DNA from: Siniperca chuatsi
Taxonomy: Eukaryota > Chordata > Actinopteri > Centrarchiformes > Sinipercidae
DNA: 64,000 nt
Direction: 5' to 3'
Assembly: GCF_020085105.1 (NCBI RefSeq)
Contig: NC_058046.1
Coordinates: forward strand, 24,804,675 to 24,868,674
The notes below the pieces were generated by a model. The model was given only the letters and a program-made list of their open reading frames with translations. It did not search any database and was not told where the DNA came from. Positions 35,101 through 49,890 of the stretch are shown here, piece after piece. Within the stretch, counting starts at the first letter, position 1; each line of letters starts with the position of its first letter. The position numbers and the translations under genes are program-made.

Positions 35101-37185
35101 GTAAAACCTGACAAATACTCAGATTTATGTTCTTGGAACTTCCTAAGAGTTAGAAATTTTAACAAGGAATTTTAACCTAATCGGTCTCTTGCTCTGTAGA
35201 TTTTAGCCAAGCTGAAGCCAAAACATCTGAAGGTCGTCGGCTCCATGGCCATGGTGAGGAACAGTGTTGGTGCAGGTCAGTGTAATCCACTTTTCTTTCC
35301 CCCCATCATACATGTTCCTGTTTACATTTCTCTCAGTGGGATCTGTGTTGCAGCACTTCATCTCAAGCGACTGTGTGTGTGCGTGTGTGTGTGTGTGGGT
35401 GTGTTTTCTCAGACTGCTATGTGGCCGATGAACTGCTGGTTTCCCGTGCGGGTCGCAGAGTGAGAGTGGGAAACACAGATGCTGAGGGACGTATGGTGAT
35501 GGTCGACCTGCTCTGTGAGATGAAGGAGAAGGTCACAACATCCCGTTATTAATACTTAATTAATTTGTACATCCTAACATCTTTTCTGCACTTCTGTCCC
35601 TTCTCCTTCTCATGATCATGTCATCTGTGTCTGCAGGCGGTAAATGAGACTTCTCCTCAGCTGTTTACTATTGCTACTCTGACTGGTCACGCCATCAGAG
35701 CCATGGGACCCAACTACTCAGTGAGTGCTGCTGAAACAGACAATACTGCCACTTACTGAGAGATGTTGCAACTTAAACATTAAAAATTCAAATAATACAC
35801 TGCTATAAAAATCACGATTTGTTCTGAGTTCAGTTTTGAATTTGTCTTTGTAGATCATCATGGATAACGGACCGGCCCATCGCAACAAAAATGCTGCTCA
35901 GTGGCAGAAAGGTGAGAAAACTATACGGATAAATTTGACCATGAAAGTTCATTTTTGATCTTGGGAACAGACGTTTGACAAAATATTCTTAATTCAAGCT
36001 CCACTTACTAGGTTTTTTTCAGAGCCTTCAACTGCATCTCACAGCCTTCATCAGCAAATGGAGTTGTAATCATGTGACCGCAGACAACTGAGCAAACTCC
36101 ATCTGCTGATGGTCATGAGATGCAGTTTTTTTTTTGTTTTTTTTTTGTCAAACTATATGGATAAAGTTACAAAGCTCTACGTTAAGAGTTCAGCATTAAT
36201 TTGAACTAAAGCTGAATAATAATTTTTATCTATTAATTAATTTGTTGAGATTAGTATTTATATTATTGACAAAATGATTGATTGATTATCAAACATTTGT
36301 TACTTCTTCCCCAGTGCAGAGTGGCATGTTCTCCTCTGTTTAATATTGTTATAAACTGAATGTGTTTTGGGTTTTGTTGGTCAAACCGAACCATTTTAAG
36401 ACATAAATTTGGTAATTTAATATCTATTTGTCATGATTTTTGACTTTTTAGAGAGTTTAAGAGAATTAATTAGAAATTATTAGCTAATAATGAAGGAGTA
36501 CCTGTTGGCTTCCCTAATCTCTACATGCAAGTTTTTAGAATATAACCATCATATAACTAAATATAGTATTATTATTTATCACTGCGTCATCATGCGCTTG
36601 GATTTAATCCTTACAAATGCAATACCATGGGTTGCCCAGAAGATGTTGCCATTTTGACTCAATACTTCGAAACCATGCACCATCTCCAGCACAATTACTT
36701 CTTTATTTTCCCCATCACTAACTAACACATGGTCTTCGTCCTCTCTCATGCAGCTGGAGAGGTGTTGGGCGATGTGTTTGAGGTGTCCAATATCAGACGA
36801 GAGGATTACGAGTTCCACAAGGGAAAGTCTGAGTATGAGGATATTCTGCAGTGCAATGACCTGCCGTCCTCAGCTACACCTCGAGGACATCAAACCCCTG
36901 CAGCTTTCCTCATCATGGCCTCTGGGCTCGACAAGGTGCTCACACATTGTCAGAATAACTTATTATTATTTATCTTTAAGTATGAAAAATCTAATATGGA
37001 AGAAGTGCAGTGATTAACTTGTGTTATTACTTTCATTTCCAACGCAGCATGGTGTGGATTCTGTCAAGCCTCTGCCGTACTCCCACATTGACATCGCTGG
37101 GTCCAGTGGTCCTTTCCCTGGTATCCCAACAGGAGCCCCCATCCTCGCCATGGCAACCAACTACATCCTGTCTGATAGTCTCTAA
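29128..37185 (+). CDS. Peptidase family M17 aminopeptidase, W07G4.4 type
   Basis: Sixteen exons: 29128-29138, 30912-30953, 31073-31163, 32143-32291, 32381-32489, 33175-33302, 33397-33496, 33699-33774, 33882-33967, 34788-34892, 35200-35275, 35413-35531, 35637-35720, 35854-35911, 36754-36935 and 37048-37185. They total 1554 nt, 517 residues, and all phases agree. Exons 2-16 are secure; the 11-nt first coding exon is chosen because it supplies the only ATG in phase and a good donor. The C-terminal half is a leucine aminopeptidase domain: [27 protein letters not shown] and [10 protein letters not shown]. By alignment with bovine lens LAP, K264, D269, D287, D347 and E349 are the two-zinc ligands and K276 and R351 the catalytic pair, so activity is expected. 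ADIK in place of SIK and the [14 protein letters not shown] block separate it from LAP3 and NPEPL1 and match the worm W07G4.4 (lap-2) type. Probably cytosolic; no signal peptide. Substrates unknown. Confidence 0.92.
29215..30520 (+). mobile_element. L2-type LINE remnant with a 200-bp direct duplication, in intron 1 of the aminopeptidase gene
   Basis: 29428-29600 encodes a pre-RT piece ([18 protein letters not shown]). After a gap, 29815-30230 encodes reverse transcriptase pieces in shifting frames: [38 protein letters not shown] and [10 protein letters not shown], with the YADD catalytic box intact. 30240-30520 gives decayed C-terminal text. Between the parts the block TCCTCACATGGTTTA through AGTCTGACTACAC occurs twice, at about 29218-29425 and 29615-29815. 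Frameshifts and deletions make it inactive. Confidence 0.8.
31735..32005 (-). repeat. Dispersed repeat with GTTGGGGACCACTG end
   Basis: Ends at about 32005 in AGGTTGGGGACCACTGCACT and contains GGAGGGGTCATGAGACAGTT. A reversed relative begins at 52478 with GTGGTTCCCAAACTGGGGCT. Probably a nonautonomous DNA transposon common in fish. Lies in intron 3 of the aminopeptidase gene. Confidence 0.5.
34365..34640 (+). repeat. CGATTAAT-type dispersed repeat, aminopeptidase intron 9
   Basis: Runs from AAAGCTGCAATTATTAGTTA to GAAAATAATTGTTAGTTGTG and includes AAAAATGCCAAACATTTACT, GGTTCCAGCTTCTTAAATGT and AAACAAGACATTTGAAGAAG. Same family as the copies at 41688, 47843 and 63250. Ends are complementary in the AGCTGCAA / TTAGTTGTGGC words, as expected of a MITE. 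Confidence 0.65.
35372..35404 (+). repeat. (TG)n tract at the 3' splice site of aminopeptidase exon 12
   Basis: Interrupted TG repeat ending eight bases before the AG at 35411-35412. It occupies the position of the polypyrimidine tract, with only TTTTCTC between it and the AG. Confidence 0.9.
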
Positions 37186-37519
37186 ACAGATACCCCAACA
37201 CAACTTTGTAACCGTCTACATATAAATGAAATCCCTGCCACTACACATAATTCAAAATATGTAATCTTTCATAGCTGACGTTCCTTAACGCCTCAGATTG
37301 CTTTTCTGCAACAATGCTCTCTTTTCTAAGGTCTTCTGACATTCGTGCTGTCTGCACCAAATGTCAAATGACCCAGTTTTAAGTGGTCTGAATCAATATA
37401 TACTCGGGTTAAAAGGCAGTCTAAAAATACCATCCTTTATATGCGTCTGTATGTGTGCGACAAACTGTGGACATGGTTGTGTGATTAGTGACGCTGTGTG
37501 AGTCAACTCCTCGTTGATT

Positions 37520-37525
37520 AATAAA
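37520..37525 (+). promoter_or_regulatory. Polyadenylation signal of the aminopeptidase gene
   Basis: AATAAA 335 bases after the stop codon, followed about 25 bases later by a GT/T-rich segment (GTCACTGTGTTCCTTCTGT). Confidence 0.65.
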
Positions 37526-37786
37526 GCATAATTAAAATTTCAAAAGGTCACTGTGTTCCTTCTGTATAATTATTTTTGCACAGGTTTGCATATTACACAT
37601 AAGTTATCACAGGGGAAATAATAGGAAGAAGAAGAAATATTGTGCCTTGTGGGGAAAAAAAACTTGACTTCCTGTTCTTGCAGCTTGCACATGTTCTTAC
37701 AGATAACATGAATCAAATACAGTGGACGTATTGTCTCATACATATGTACGTTCATGCCTCTCATTCACTTTTCCCCAGACATATAC

Positions 37787-37862
37787 AGTGTGCGTGTATA
37801 TATGTGTGTGTATATACATATGTATATACAGTGTGTGTGTGTGTGTGTATGTATGTACACAC
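37787..37862. repeat. TG/TATG/TA microsatellite cluster
   Basis: Alternating TG runs and TATATA or ATGTATGT words over about 75 bases; not in an exon. Confidence 0.85.
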
Positions 37863-38507
37863 ATCATAGTATTCAGTAATGGTGTTTTGTTTTGGGGTGC
37901 TGTGGCAGAAGGGACAGAACTCCTGAATATTTTTAACTTTATTTGGAGAAAAAAGCCTTTAAACGGTATCTTTTGTTCACTTTAATAAAAATGTTTTATG
38001 TTGCAATGCAGCACATTTGTTAAAAAGGGGGATAGGGTAAACAATAACATTAGTTTGTCCAAGTTTGTCAGTTAGTTTGTAACAGTATAATACATTTAAT
38101 CTAATTTTAGTTGTCAATAAATACCACATTGAATGAAAGAACAGATGTTCCTCAATCAACCTTTTCTTACATGAATTTTAATAACTGTCTCAAATCTGCA
38201 AAAAATGTTAGAAAAACAAACATAATATTGATTAATGTCATACTCCAGTATCTGCTTTTTTGAAAGTGTGTACTTTCTATGTACTATAACTACACTTAGC
38301 TTAAACATAGAAATCAGGTCATTTTAGTGTTTTACAATTAGATTTATTACAATAATTGTTTTTGATTTATTGTATGTTACGTTTTTTTTAATCTAATGCG
38401 TATTACTATGAGTTGTCTTTCTGAGTATATTGTTCGGTTTTCTGTGTTGATTGTCCCCGGTTTGCAGAATTGTCCTCTCCAATATGGCCGAAATCAGTGC
38501 CCACTCG

Positions 38508-38581
38508 TTTTAGCGGGTGGGAGGAACCGATAAGGAGACGGAAATGACGTAAAGACGCCAAGTCATTAAAAGCTGACGTTA
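38508..38581 (+). promoter_or_regulatory. Candidate pcna promoter elements
   Basis: Two CREB/ATF-like sites, TGACGTAA (38545-38552) and TGACGTTA (38574-38581), lie 22 and 29 bases on each side of the stretch ACGCCAAGTCATTAAAAGC. An E2F-like TTTAGCGGG begins at 38508. GCGCGCGC follows at 38582. There is no TATA box. ATF and E2F control of PCNA promoters is established in mammals; the assignment here is by sequence only, about 230-310 bases upstream of the ATG. Confidence 0.5.
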
Positions 38582-38769
38582 GCGCGCGCTTACAGCTCAA
38601 ACGTTTCTTCTGCTGAGAGAGTGGTGTCTGCGTGTTGTACTTCTGCTAGCTAACAACACACAAAGACTGAACTTTTAAAGAAGCCTCCATAGCTCTCTCT
38701 CATACTCGGTGATAACTCAAACTGCAGCCTCCATTTTGACGGAGTAACGCTAAAGGCGACACAAAATAA

Positions 38770-42296
<3,527 letters not shown>

Positions 42297-42715
42297 GTTG
42301 TTTTTTATTATCAGCCCAAAAAGGGAGAATAGAGAAAAACAGGTGACTGGGACTTGTCTTAAGTGATCTCATGGTGGTCGCTGATCACTGTCTGAGGTTT
42401 CTGATGTCATCCTGTCTAGTGAGATTCACAGCGGGAGGTGTAGTGTCAACTTTTATTAACGGTCAGCCGTATGAATGATGCCATCTGTGGGATGTGATGA
42501 AGCTTCGGCTGGCTGTGGTCCAAACAGCCCCAGTGTAAATGGCAGCACTTGTTCACACCACTTTTGTGTCTCTCTCTCTATTTTTTTGCCCATTTTGGGA
42601 AAGCAGATTTCAAGTATCCCATTCCTCCTTGTAGATAACGCATTTGTAAATACTTCCTGTGGTTTCGCACTGTCAGCCAACTCCAAATGTTTTTGTATTC
42701 ATTGATTCAGCCCAA

Positions 42716-42721
42716 AATAAA
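42716..42721 (+). promoter_or_regulatory. Polyadenylation signal of pcna
   Basis: AATAAA 420 bases after the stop codon, followed about 25 bases later by CCTTTTTTGTGTGTGG, a typical GU-rich downstream element. Confidence 0.7.
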
Positions 42722-43039
42722 TGATTCAAGTTGTTTCCAAAATCCTTTTTTGTGTGTGGACAAAAGCTGCGCATAGTTTTAGACTAAAGACATCTCTCAC
42801 CAGGCCTTAAAGTCAACTTTTAAAGTTTGAGTCTTGATTTTCAACTATCTTACTGCACTCTTAGACTCCGATTACACGTAAAACCCACTGCCAAGCTAAT
42901 GATTACCCTTAACACTCAATCTGATATACAGTGGTGTGAAAAATATTGGATAATTTTACCTCTTTGGGCTTCAAACAATTAATTAAATGAACCAATCTGA
43001 GAAGTTTAGATGGTAAATGTGTTTTTAATGAAAGTGCTA

Positions 43040-43597
43040 ACAACTCAAACATCTGAAATGTGACAACGGTCCCCAAGTCAAAAAAAAATGTCTTTGTAAT
43101 TATTTTAATTTATTTTTAATCATTTTGAATTTTGCACTATTGGTCTGACAAAACAAAGCATTGTGAAGGTGTCAATTTGGGCTCTGGGTAATTGTGATGG
43201 CATTTCTCACTATTTTCAGAATTTTTATAAACCAACAATCAATCGATTAATCGAGAAAATACAGATTACAGATTAACAGATTAATCCATCATGAAAATAA
43301 TTTTGCGGCCTTATATGAAATAATTAGCTCCACCTCAACCAACTGCAACAATAAAGTCGTGCTTTTACATTAATGCATGAGTAATAATAATCTAATGATA
43401 TAATATAGTACGACACTCACAGGGGCCATTGTTCTGCATTGAGTACTTTTACTTGTAAGTACATTTTCCTGATTATATTTACATACTTTTACTCAAGCAG
43501 CATACAGGACTTTTACTTGTAACAGTGTTTTTACACCATGGTATTAATACTTTTACTGAAGTAAATAATCTGAATACTTCAGATTACCTCCACCACT
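43040..43597 (+). mobile_element. Chimeric MITE, copy 1
   Basis: The first part (to about 43320) is a CGATTAAT-type repeat ending GAAAATAATTTTGCGGCC. It passes directly into ATTAGCTCCACCTCAACCAA, CTCACAGGGGCCATT, GAGTACTTTTACTTG, CAGGACTTTTACTTGTAACA and finally ACCTCCACCACTGTC, the 3' two-thirds of the AAGTAC-rich MITE. The same order and junction occur at 45110-45712. Confidence 0.65.
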
Positions 43598-43599
43598 GT

Positions 43600-45000
43600 C
43601 ACTGTGAGCTTTAGAAGTGCTGGTAGGCGGATTTTGTTGCTAACCAACTGTGGCGGTAACTTCATACTTAATGCTAAAACTAGCATTCAAGTATTACACT
43701 GGTATCTCATTTAGTTAACCTAACTCTCAGCAAGAAAGCAAATATGCATAGTTTACAAAATGTCAAACTTTTACCACACTCATCCATCAATTTTGCTATT
43801 TTTTTCTCTCCTTTATTCCCATAAAGAGGCATTTTCTAATTCCAGGCCATCACTGTAAAATCGGACTTTGCTCTTAACTGTCGTGGTTGAATAATGAATA
43901 AAAGCAGCCCGAGGTAGAGGCAGCAGAGCATAGACAGAGCAGATTATAACCTCACAGTAGATTGCATGCCGGTGTAATCCCAGACTCCTCATTCATCTTC
44001 TGAAAGGGCTGGACTACAATGAGCTTGCACCCATGCAGTAGGAAAAGAGGATTGTATTTTTTTGTGGATTTATTTATTCCAAATACATTTGATAAATGTA
44101 TTTCATAATCGCTAATACCTCTATGTCTGTTGGAGTTGTCTAAATGCATACCAAATATAACCAGCTTTCCGCTCTCTACTGATATGTTCCTGAAAACTTG
44201 AGCTGTACTCAGTACTTACATTTCTAAAACACAGTGTACTGCAGCCGTGGGTTAATCTGATAGAGCCACTGTTTCAGATAAGACTAGAAGTGTGTGTCTT
44301 CAGATGCAGATCAGATAAGAGAGATGGGACTGTCATCTTAGGAAGTGACCAATACACACAGCCATTTATGCTGCCTCAATATTTAATTAACCACTGCCAT
44401 GCAGGTTAAAATTAATTACTTCCTGGAACAGAGCAAAGAGGAGCTCAACCTGATTGGGTGTTTCCGCTTCTGAATTGGCCACAGTTTCAGACTGCAGTTC
44501 AAGTCATAATGAAGAATAATATCAGAGCTGTAATTATGAGTTATATTAAATAGATTTAGACTAAATCAGGCCAGTCAGACAATATGTCTTTATGTCAGAG
44601 CCACATGAGTTTGAAACTTACATCATTCAAGCGCATAACTTTTGTATCAGACTGACTTATTTGTTTTTGTATGTTTTACTTGAATCGGTTTAGAATTACT
44701 GAATATATTTCACATTACTATCTAATCCAAAAGGTGGTATTTACAATCCAGTCTTCATTTAACAAGCACAATAAACTGCTTCATTGGTCTGTGGCATCAC
44801 TTTTATCTGCCTATTCAAGCAGCTGAAGACAATACAACACAGACAGGTATTACATAAACAAAAGGTAAGTTTATTTCTATAGCACCCTTTTCACAACAAG
44901 CCAACCTGAAGTGATTTACATAAGAAACACAAGACAATATAAAAAGACACATAAATATGATTTTATGATTTGTAGGGTATATAAAATAATCACCTAATGG
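43600..45000. other. Intergenic, repeat-derived and AT-rich sequence
   Basis: No gene recognised. Holds a scrap of the CTCTCAGCAAGAAAGCAAAT repeat at about 43720 and, at 44868-44945, a LINE-tail-like AAGTTTATTTCTATAGCACC. Confidence 0.5.
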
Positions 45001-45002
45001 CA

Positions 45003-45712
45003 GTGGTGGAAAGTAACTAAGTACATTTACTCAAGTACTGTACTTAAGTACAAAGTTGACGTACTAGTACTCTAAGTATTTCCATTGCGGGACACTTTAT
45101 ACTAAAGCTACTAAGCCTTTTTTCATGCAAATATGCCAAACATTTTATGGTTTCGTCCTCTCAAATGTGACAATTTGTCTTAAATCACAGGAAGTTGAAT
45201 CATTTTGAGGTTTGGACCGTTGGTCAGACAAAACAAGACATTTGAAGATGTCACTTTGGGCTCTGGGTAATTGTGACGGGCATTTCTCACTATTTTCTTA
45301 TTCTTTACTAACCAAACTATGACTATAATGGATCAAGATCAAGAAATCAAATCAAGAAAATAATCCGCAGATTAATCCATAATAAAAATCATTAGTTGCA
45401 GCTCTATGTAAAATAATTAAAAACTATCTCCAACTCAACCAAAAACAAGGGTTAAATGCTGCTTAAATAATATTGCATGCGTAATAATAATCAATAATGA
45501 TGTAACACTCACAGGGGCCATTTCTCGGCATAGAGTAGTTACTTTTACTTACTTTTAGTACTTAAAGTACATTTTCCTGATAAAACTTACATGCTTTAAC
45601 TTAAGTAAAATTTTGTATGCAGGACTTTTACTTGTTATGGAGTGTTTTTATACTGTGGTATTGGTACTTTTACTTAAGTAAAGGATCTGAATACTTCTTC
45701 CACCGCCGCCTA
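45003..45712 (+). mobile_element. Chimeric MITE, copy 2 (more complete)
   Basis: Starts CAGTGGTGGAAAGTAACTAA and ends AATACTTCTTCCACCGCCGC, a pair of inverted ends. Between them: AAGTAC-rich 5' part (to about 45107), a CGATTAAT-type repeat (about 45110-45405, ending CATTAGTTGCAGCTC), then AACTATCTCCAACTCAACCA, CTCACAGGGGCCATTTC and the AAGTAC-rich 3' part. No coding capacity. Confidence 0.7.
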
Positions 45713-47842
45713 ATGGGAAAACAGTTAAAAACACATTAGCTTGAATGCCAACTGGTAGCATTTATCAGACATTACAGAGTTTTTAAAGCAACATAACAGA
45801 GCCCCAACATGCCAAATCATCTGTACCTAAACATGTCGAGGGGAAAGGTCACAAATCATAACAAAATATGCCAAACAGAGATGTAAATGTTAAAACTAAC
45901 CCTTTAAATTTCTTACACATGGCCCTGAAGCACTAAATTTACCTGCTGAGACAGATCATTTTCAGCATTTTGTCATATCAAAAAAGAACAAACACCTCAT
46001 GGAAAAGGACTTTTAAACTTTAAACACGACTACAAAGCTGAGTCACGTTAAGGGCTCCCCTGACCCTTTGGTTCAGTGCCCAGATAATCTTGATCTTTAG
46101 GTTTTGATCTTGACATTGGTCGATGAGTTCAACAAAATAAAAGTATACTAAAAAACAAAAGAGAAGTGTACTTAAGTCCTCACACAATGTCAGTCCCTCC
46201 ACAAGTTACTTTAAATCATCAGTTTCATCAAACATTCACATCATCTGCATTATCTTATGTTACTGTGGGCTCCTGACATATTAGTTGCGTGAAAATAATT
46301 GGCTTTCAGAAGTGTTTCACACTTTCTGTGATAAACTAAGAATGAACAGCATGACAGGTTCAAGATAAAACTGAAGCCCAGCCTTTAATTTGAAATTGTA
46401 TTTGTATTTCATTCCTTTATATTTAAATGCCTTTTTTAATGTGCTTACATTTGGCTTGTGTGCCGCCTGTTGTACTCAAGTGAACCTGATCTGTACAGTG
46501 TTATCATGAGGCTGCATTCCTGCATCTCTCTTCTGTCTCTGTCTGGCCTTTAAATTGCTTTCTGGAGGCAGGGGATTTTGGCCAGGGAGATAAGGGGAAT
46601 GGGATGAAACACTCTGCGAGGCAGGGGGAGTCTACTGAGCGCAGTACATTTACTGAGACAGAGGAGAGATCAGGTTGTACTCGCTCAATCCCTTGGGTCA
46701 CTGAAGCTGGATAGACAAAAACATGAAAAATTTTAAAGCAAACAGTAGATTCTCACTAAAAGTATATTTCTGGATATACAGTACAGATGCTACAGAATGA
46801 ATGAAAGTCTCTTTGTTTCTTCACTGTAAACAGATTTATGTGCACGTTCTTTTGGTTTTTCTCCCCTCTCAGTCAGTCAGTCAGGTCCTGGAGGGTCGAT
46901 CTCAACCCAACTCTCAGACCTGATACTCTTACATAAGTCCTCACTGCTCTGCTGTCTCCCCACAAGAGCTGGCTGCATGGATTATTGATGCAAGCACAAA
47001 GCGAGCAAGGCCACACATGGGAAGGACACACCAGTCACACATGCTGCACGATCCACCTGCGTCAAACCACTCCGTCGAATATTTCTGATATCATTCTTTC
47101 TATTGAAAAAATCTGGTGGGGATTCCCTCTTTTTATGCACACAACCACAGCTCTCTCAACCACAATGCATTCAGATCACCCTCCTCATCCTCCTCCTCAT
47201 CTTCCTCCTCCCCGAGCTTTGATTTCACACAGCGTGCCTCACAGTTGACACGCATGTATTTCTGACTATGCTCTGCTTGTTGAAGTCATCCCGCATGGAT
47301 TAGCATATTAATGGGATGTCCTCTTTGTCCCTGTTTTCTGTCACTCAGATTTCACGGCAGTGAGGGAGATGACGAGGCGATGCGGATGGGGAGAACCTGG
47401 GGATGGGGAACTGGTACAGGTGGGACAAATAATCGATATGGTAGTCGATCTTTATGTTTCCCTGTTTCTGTCCTTTTGAATCTATAAACCATCATTTGGT
47501 GAGTGGTGATCCAAATGAAATGATAAAGACAAACATCTTATTTTGGACTGCTCTGGTGAAAAAATCCACAATGTTTTTGATGCTTAAACATACTGTATGA
47601 CTGATTATTGCACAGATATCACAATGCATTTCACCTGATTATTGTTGTCAATGTTTCACCAGAACCTTTCATGAGCCAAGAAAACCAAACCCAACCAAAA
47701 AACTTTGTGACACTGTTCAGATGATCCAGTGGGTTTTTAAATGGTTTATTTGCCATAAGAAGTTATAACATGTTCTCAACCCATAAAGGTGCACTTTAAC
47801 CATCAGTGAAAAATTAAAAATCACTAAATTCAGAGGTTAGAG
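45713..47842. other. Intergenic sequence without recognised gene
   Basis: Nothing firm. A GC-richer stretch at 47349-47419 is bounded by AG and GT and could be spliced, but its three frames show no known domain. Confidence 0.5.
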
Positions 47843-48122
47843 CTGAAACGATTAATTGCTTAGTCGATCGGCAGAAAAATAATCAGCAACTATTTCGATA
47901 ATTGATTCAAGAAAAAAATCTCCAACATTTCCTAATTCCAGTTTCTCAGTTGTGAAGATTTGCTGCTTTTCTTGATCTTATTCAATAGTAAATAAAGTAT
48001 TTTTAGGTTTGGGCAAAACAAGCAATTTGATGACATCACCTTGGGCTTTAGGACATTGTGATTTTTTGAGAAAATAATCCGTAGATTAATGGACAATGGA
48101 AATAATTGTTAGTTGTTGGAGA
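47843..48122 (+). repeat. CGATTAAT-type dispersed repeat, well-preserved copy
   Basis: Begins AGAGCTGAAACGATTAATTG and CTTAGTCGATCGGCAGAAAA, includes TCCAGTTTCTCAGTTGTGAA and GGGCAAAACAAGCAATTTGA, and ends AATAATTGTTAGTTGTTGGA. Ends are complementary (GAGCTGAAACGA versus TTAGTTGTTGG), as in other copies. Confidence 0.7.
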
Positions 48123-49890
48123 TTCATAGTTTTCGCTGGACAGTGATATTGCAGTGTATTGTTATAATATTACATTGTGAGTCACCTTGTAGGATTTAAT
48201 AATATAACATAAAAGTGCTTTAGTCCTCTTTATCGAGCAATTATAAAAATAAAAAAACACCAACTCACTCATTCAGAGTTTTGTTCCTAACCAGCATGTG
48301 AAATTTTCGACCATCTTTAAAAAAAAAGTGCATATTTTTTACTCTCTCTCTCTTTTCCTGCACTTCGCCTCCCGTCACAATCAGATCTTTGTCCCTCTTC
48401 ATCCACTGACGCCTTGGTTCGCTACTTAGCAACTGTTTCCACGGCTACAAAGTCTCCCCCCCACCCTGCCTCCACAATAAGTCTCCGGTGTCCCTTTGCC
48501 TCTTTGTGTCCACTTCCTAAAGCCTGGTGATGATGAAGCGAGTGCATTAACGGCTGTTAAACTCTGCCTGGTTGTTTATCTTAATTTAAAACATCAGGAT
48601 ACCAAACTGTTTACAACAGCTTCAGTTTCATTGTCTCGTGCTCAGGAGAGGACATTATCCAGCCCCATGATACAGTGTTCTTCTGTGTGGAGAGAGGTTA
48701 TTATCCTGATGCTTTTGGTGCTTTTATTGGTCTGAGGAGGGCTGTAGAAAGTGTATTGATGAATGTGACAACCTCTTACCAGTTGCACTCTGGCACTTTT
48801 CCTTTTCCCTCTGTGTTGTGTTCGTAACCTGAGTGTCAGTGCGCTGTGAGACCATATACCTCAGCACTAATGTCACTGAGACAAATTGCAGCTCATTGTC
48901 TGCACTTGCCCAGTAAACTGTTCATGTTTCTGACTGTCATTCACACACACACACTCAGGAGGAGAGAGGATGAATCTTTGGCTGTAAAAAGTCCACAGAG
49001 ACACACGGAGATAATAAAATAATATACAGTAAAGGCTGCTGGGTACATTCAGAAATGAATGCAAGCTTTGGAGCTACAGAAAGATCTATTTATATCACTC
49101 CTAAAAATAGACATTCTTCTCCATAGAGACACGAAATCCTTCTGAACGGCAAACTACTCTCGAGCTGCTGCTGTTGTGTGTGTGTGTGTGTGTCTATCTG
49201 TGTGTTATTCTTCTGTTTCTTCCAAAGGTGAAAGCAAATTACTGACTGAATCATCCCAGCTGTGAGGCTCTTTCTTGGGGAATCTCCGCTCTCCATCTCT
49301 GCCTGCAGCAGACAGGATTTTATGGTGCTTTGATGATCTCCCCCCCCCCTTCTTTCATAGTGACAGGCTTTAAGCCGACAGGCGCGGTTTAGATTCATGC
49401 ACATTAGTTTATAGTAGCAAAAGGGGGAAGTGTGTGAATCCGTGGCTAACCTGCCATGTGAGGGAATTGTCTAGTTGTTGTGGAAAATGGCATGAAAATA
49501 TCAACTCTAGCCTCTAATTTTACCTCTTCTAAACAAAAATGATCAAATGTGCAAAAGCTAAATGACCCTTGTCTAAAAGATGAACATTAACAGAGATCAT
49601 TTGGATATTTGTTTTTGCTGATTGTGTTTCCCAGTACTTTCAGTGTTCACTTTGGTTCTGTGGTAAGGCCTTCAGCTTGTGAAATAACACTGTAGTATTA
49701 CCCTGCTGCAACACTGGGTGATGTTGATTCAACACATTTAATTAATTTGGCCTTTGAAAAATCAATTTCACTGGATGCCAGAAAACTCTATAATATGACT
49801 CAGGTGACAGCTGGAAACTCATTGAGTTTTTAATGAAAACCAGCTGATACAAACAGACTAATACTTGATACTACACTTCATGCACATTCT
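48123..49890. other. Intergenic sequence without recognised gene
   Basis: Mixed sequence with a TG/AC run at about 49175-49197 and a C run near 49339-49348. Open frames at 48496-48735 and 49090-49404 have no recognisable domain and lack splice or start context. Confidence 0.5.

Larger units (their letters stand above)
37186..38507. other. Intergenic region between the aminopeptidase gene and pcna
   Basis: Tandem (head-to-tail) arrangement. Contains the 3' untranslated region of the aminopeptidase gene to about 37545, a TG/TATG microsatellite (37787-37862) and AT-rich sequence. No further gene seen. Confidence 0.6.

Noticed and set aside
29128..37185. Calling the M17 gene LAP3 or NPEPL1
   Set aside because: The active-site neighbourhood ([28 protein letters not shown]) and the N-terminal domain differ from both and fit the W07G4.4 type.
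38406..38600. 64-codon minus-strand frame upstream of pcna as a divergent partner gene
   Set aside because: No recognisable domain or splice context; it overlaps the candidate promoter elements.
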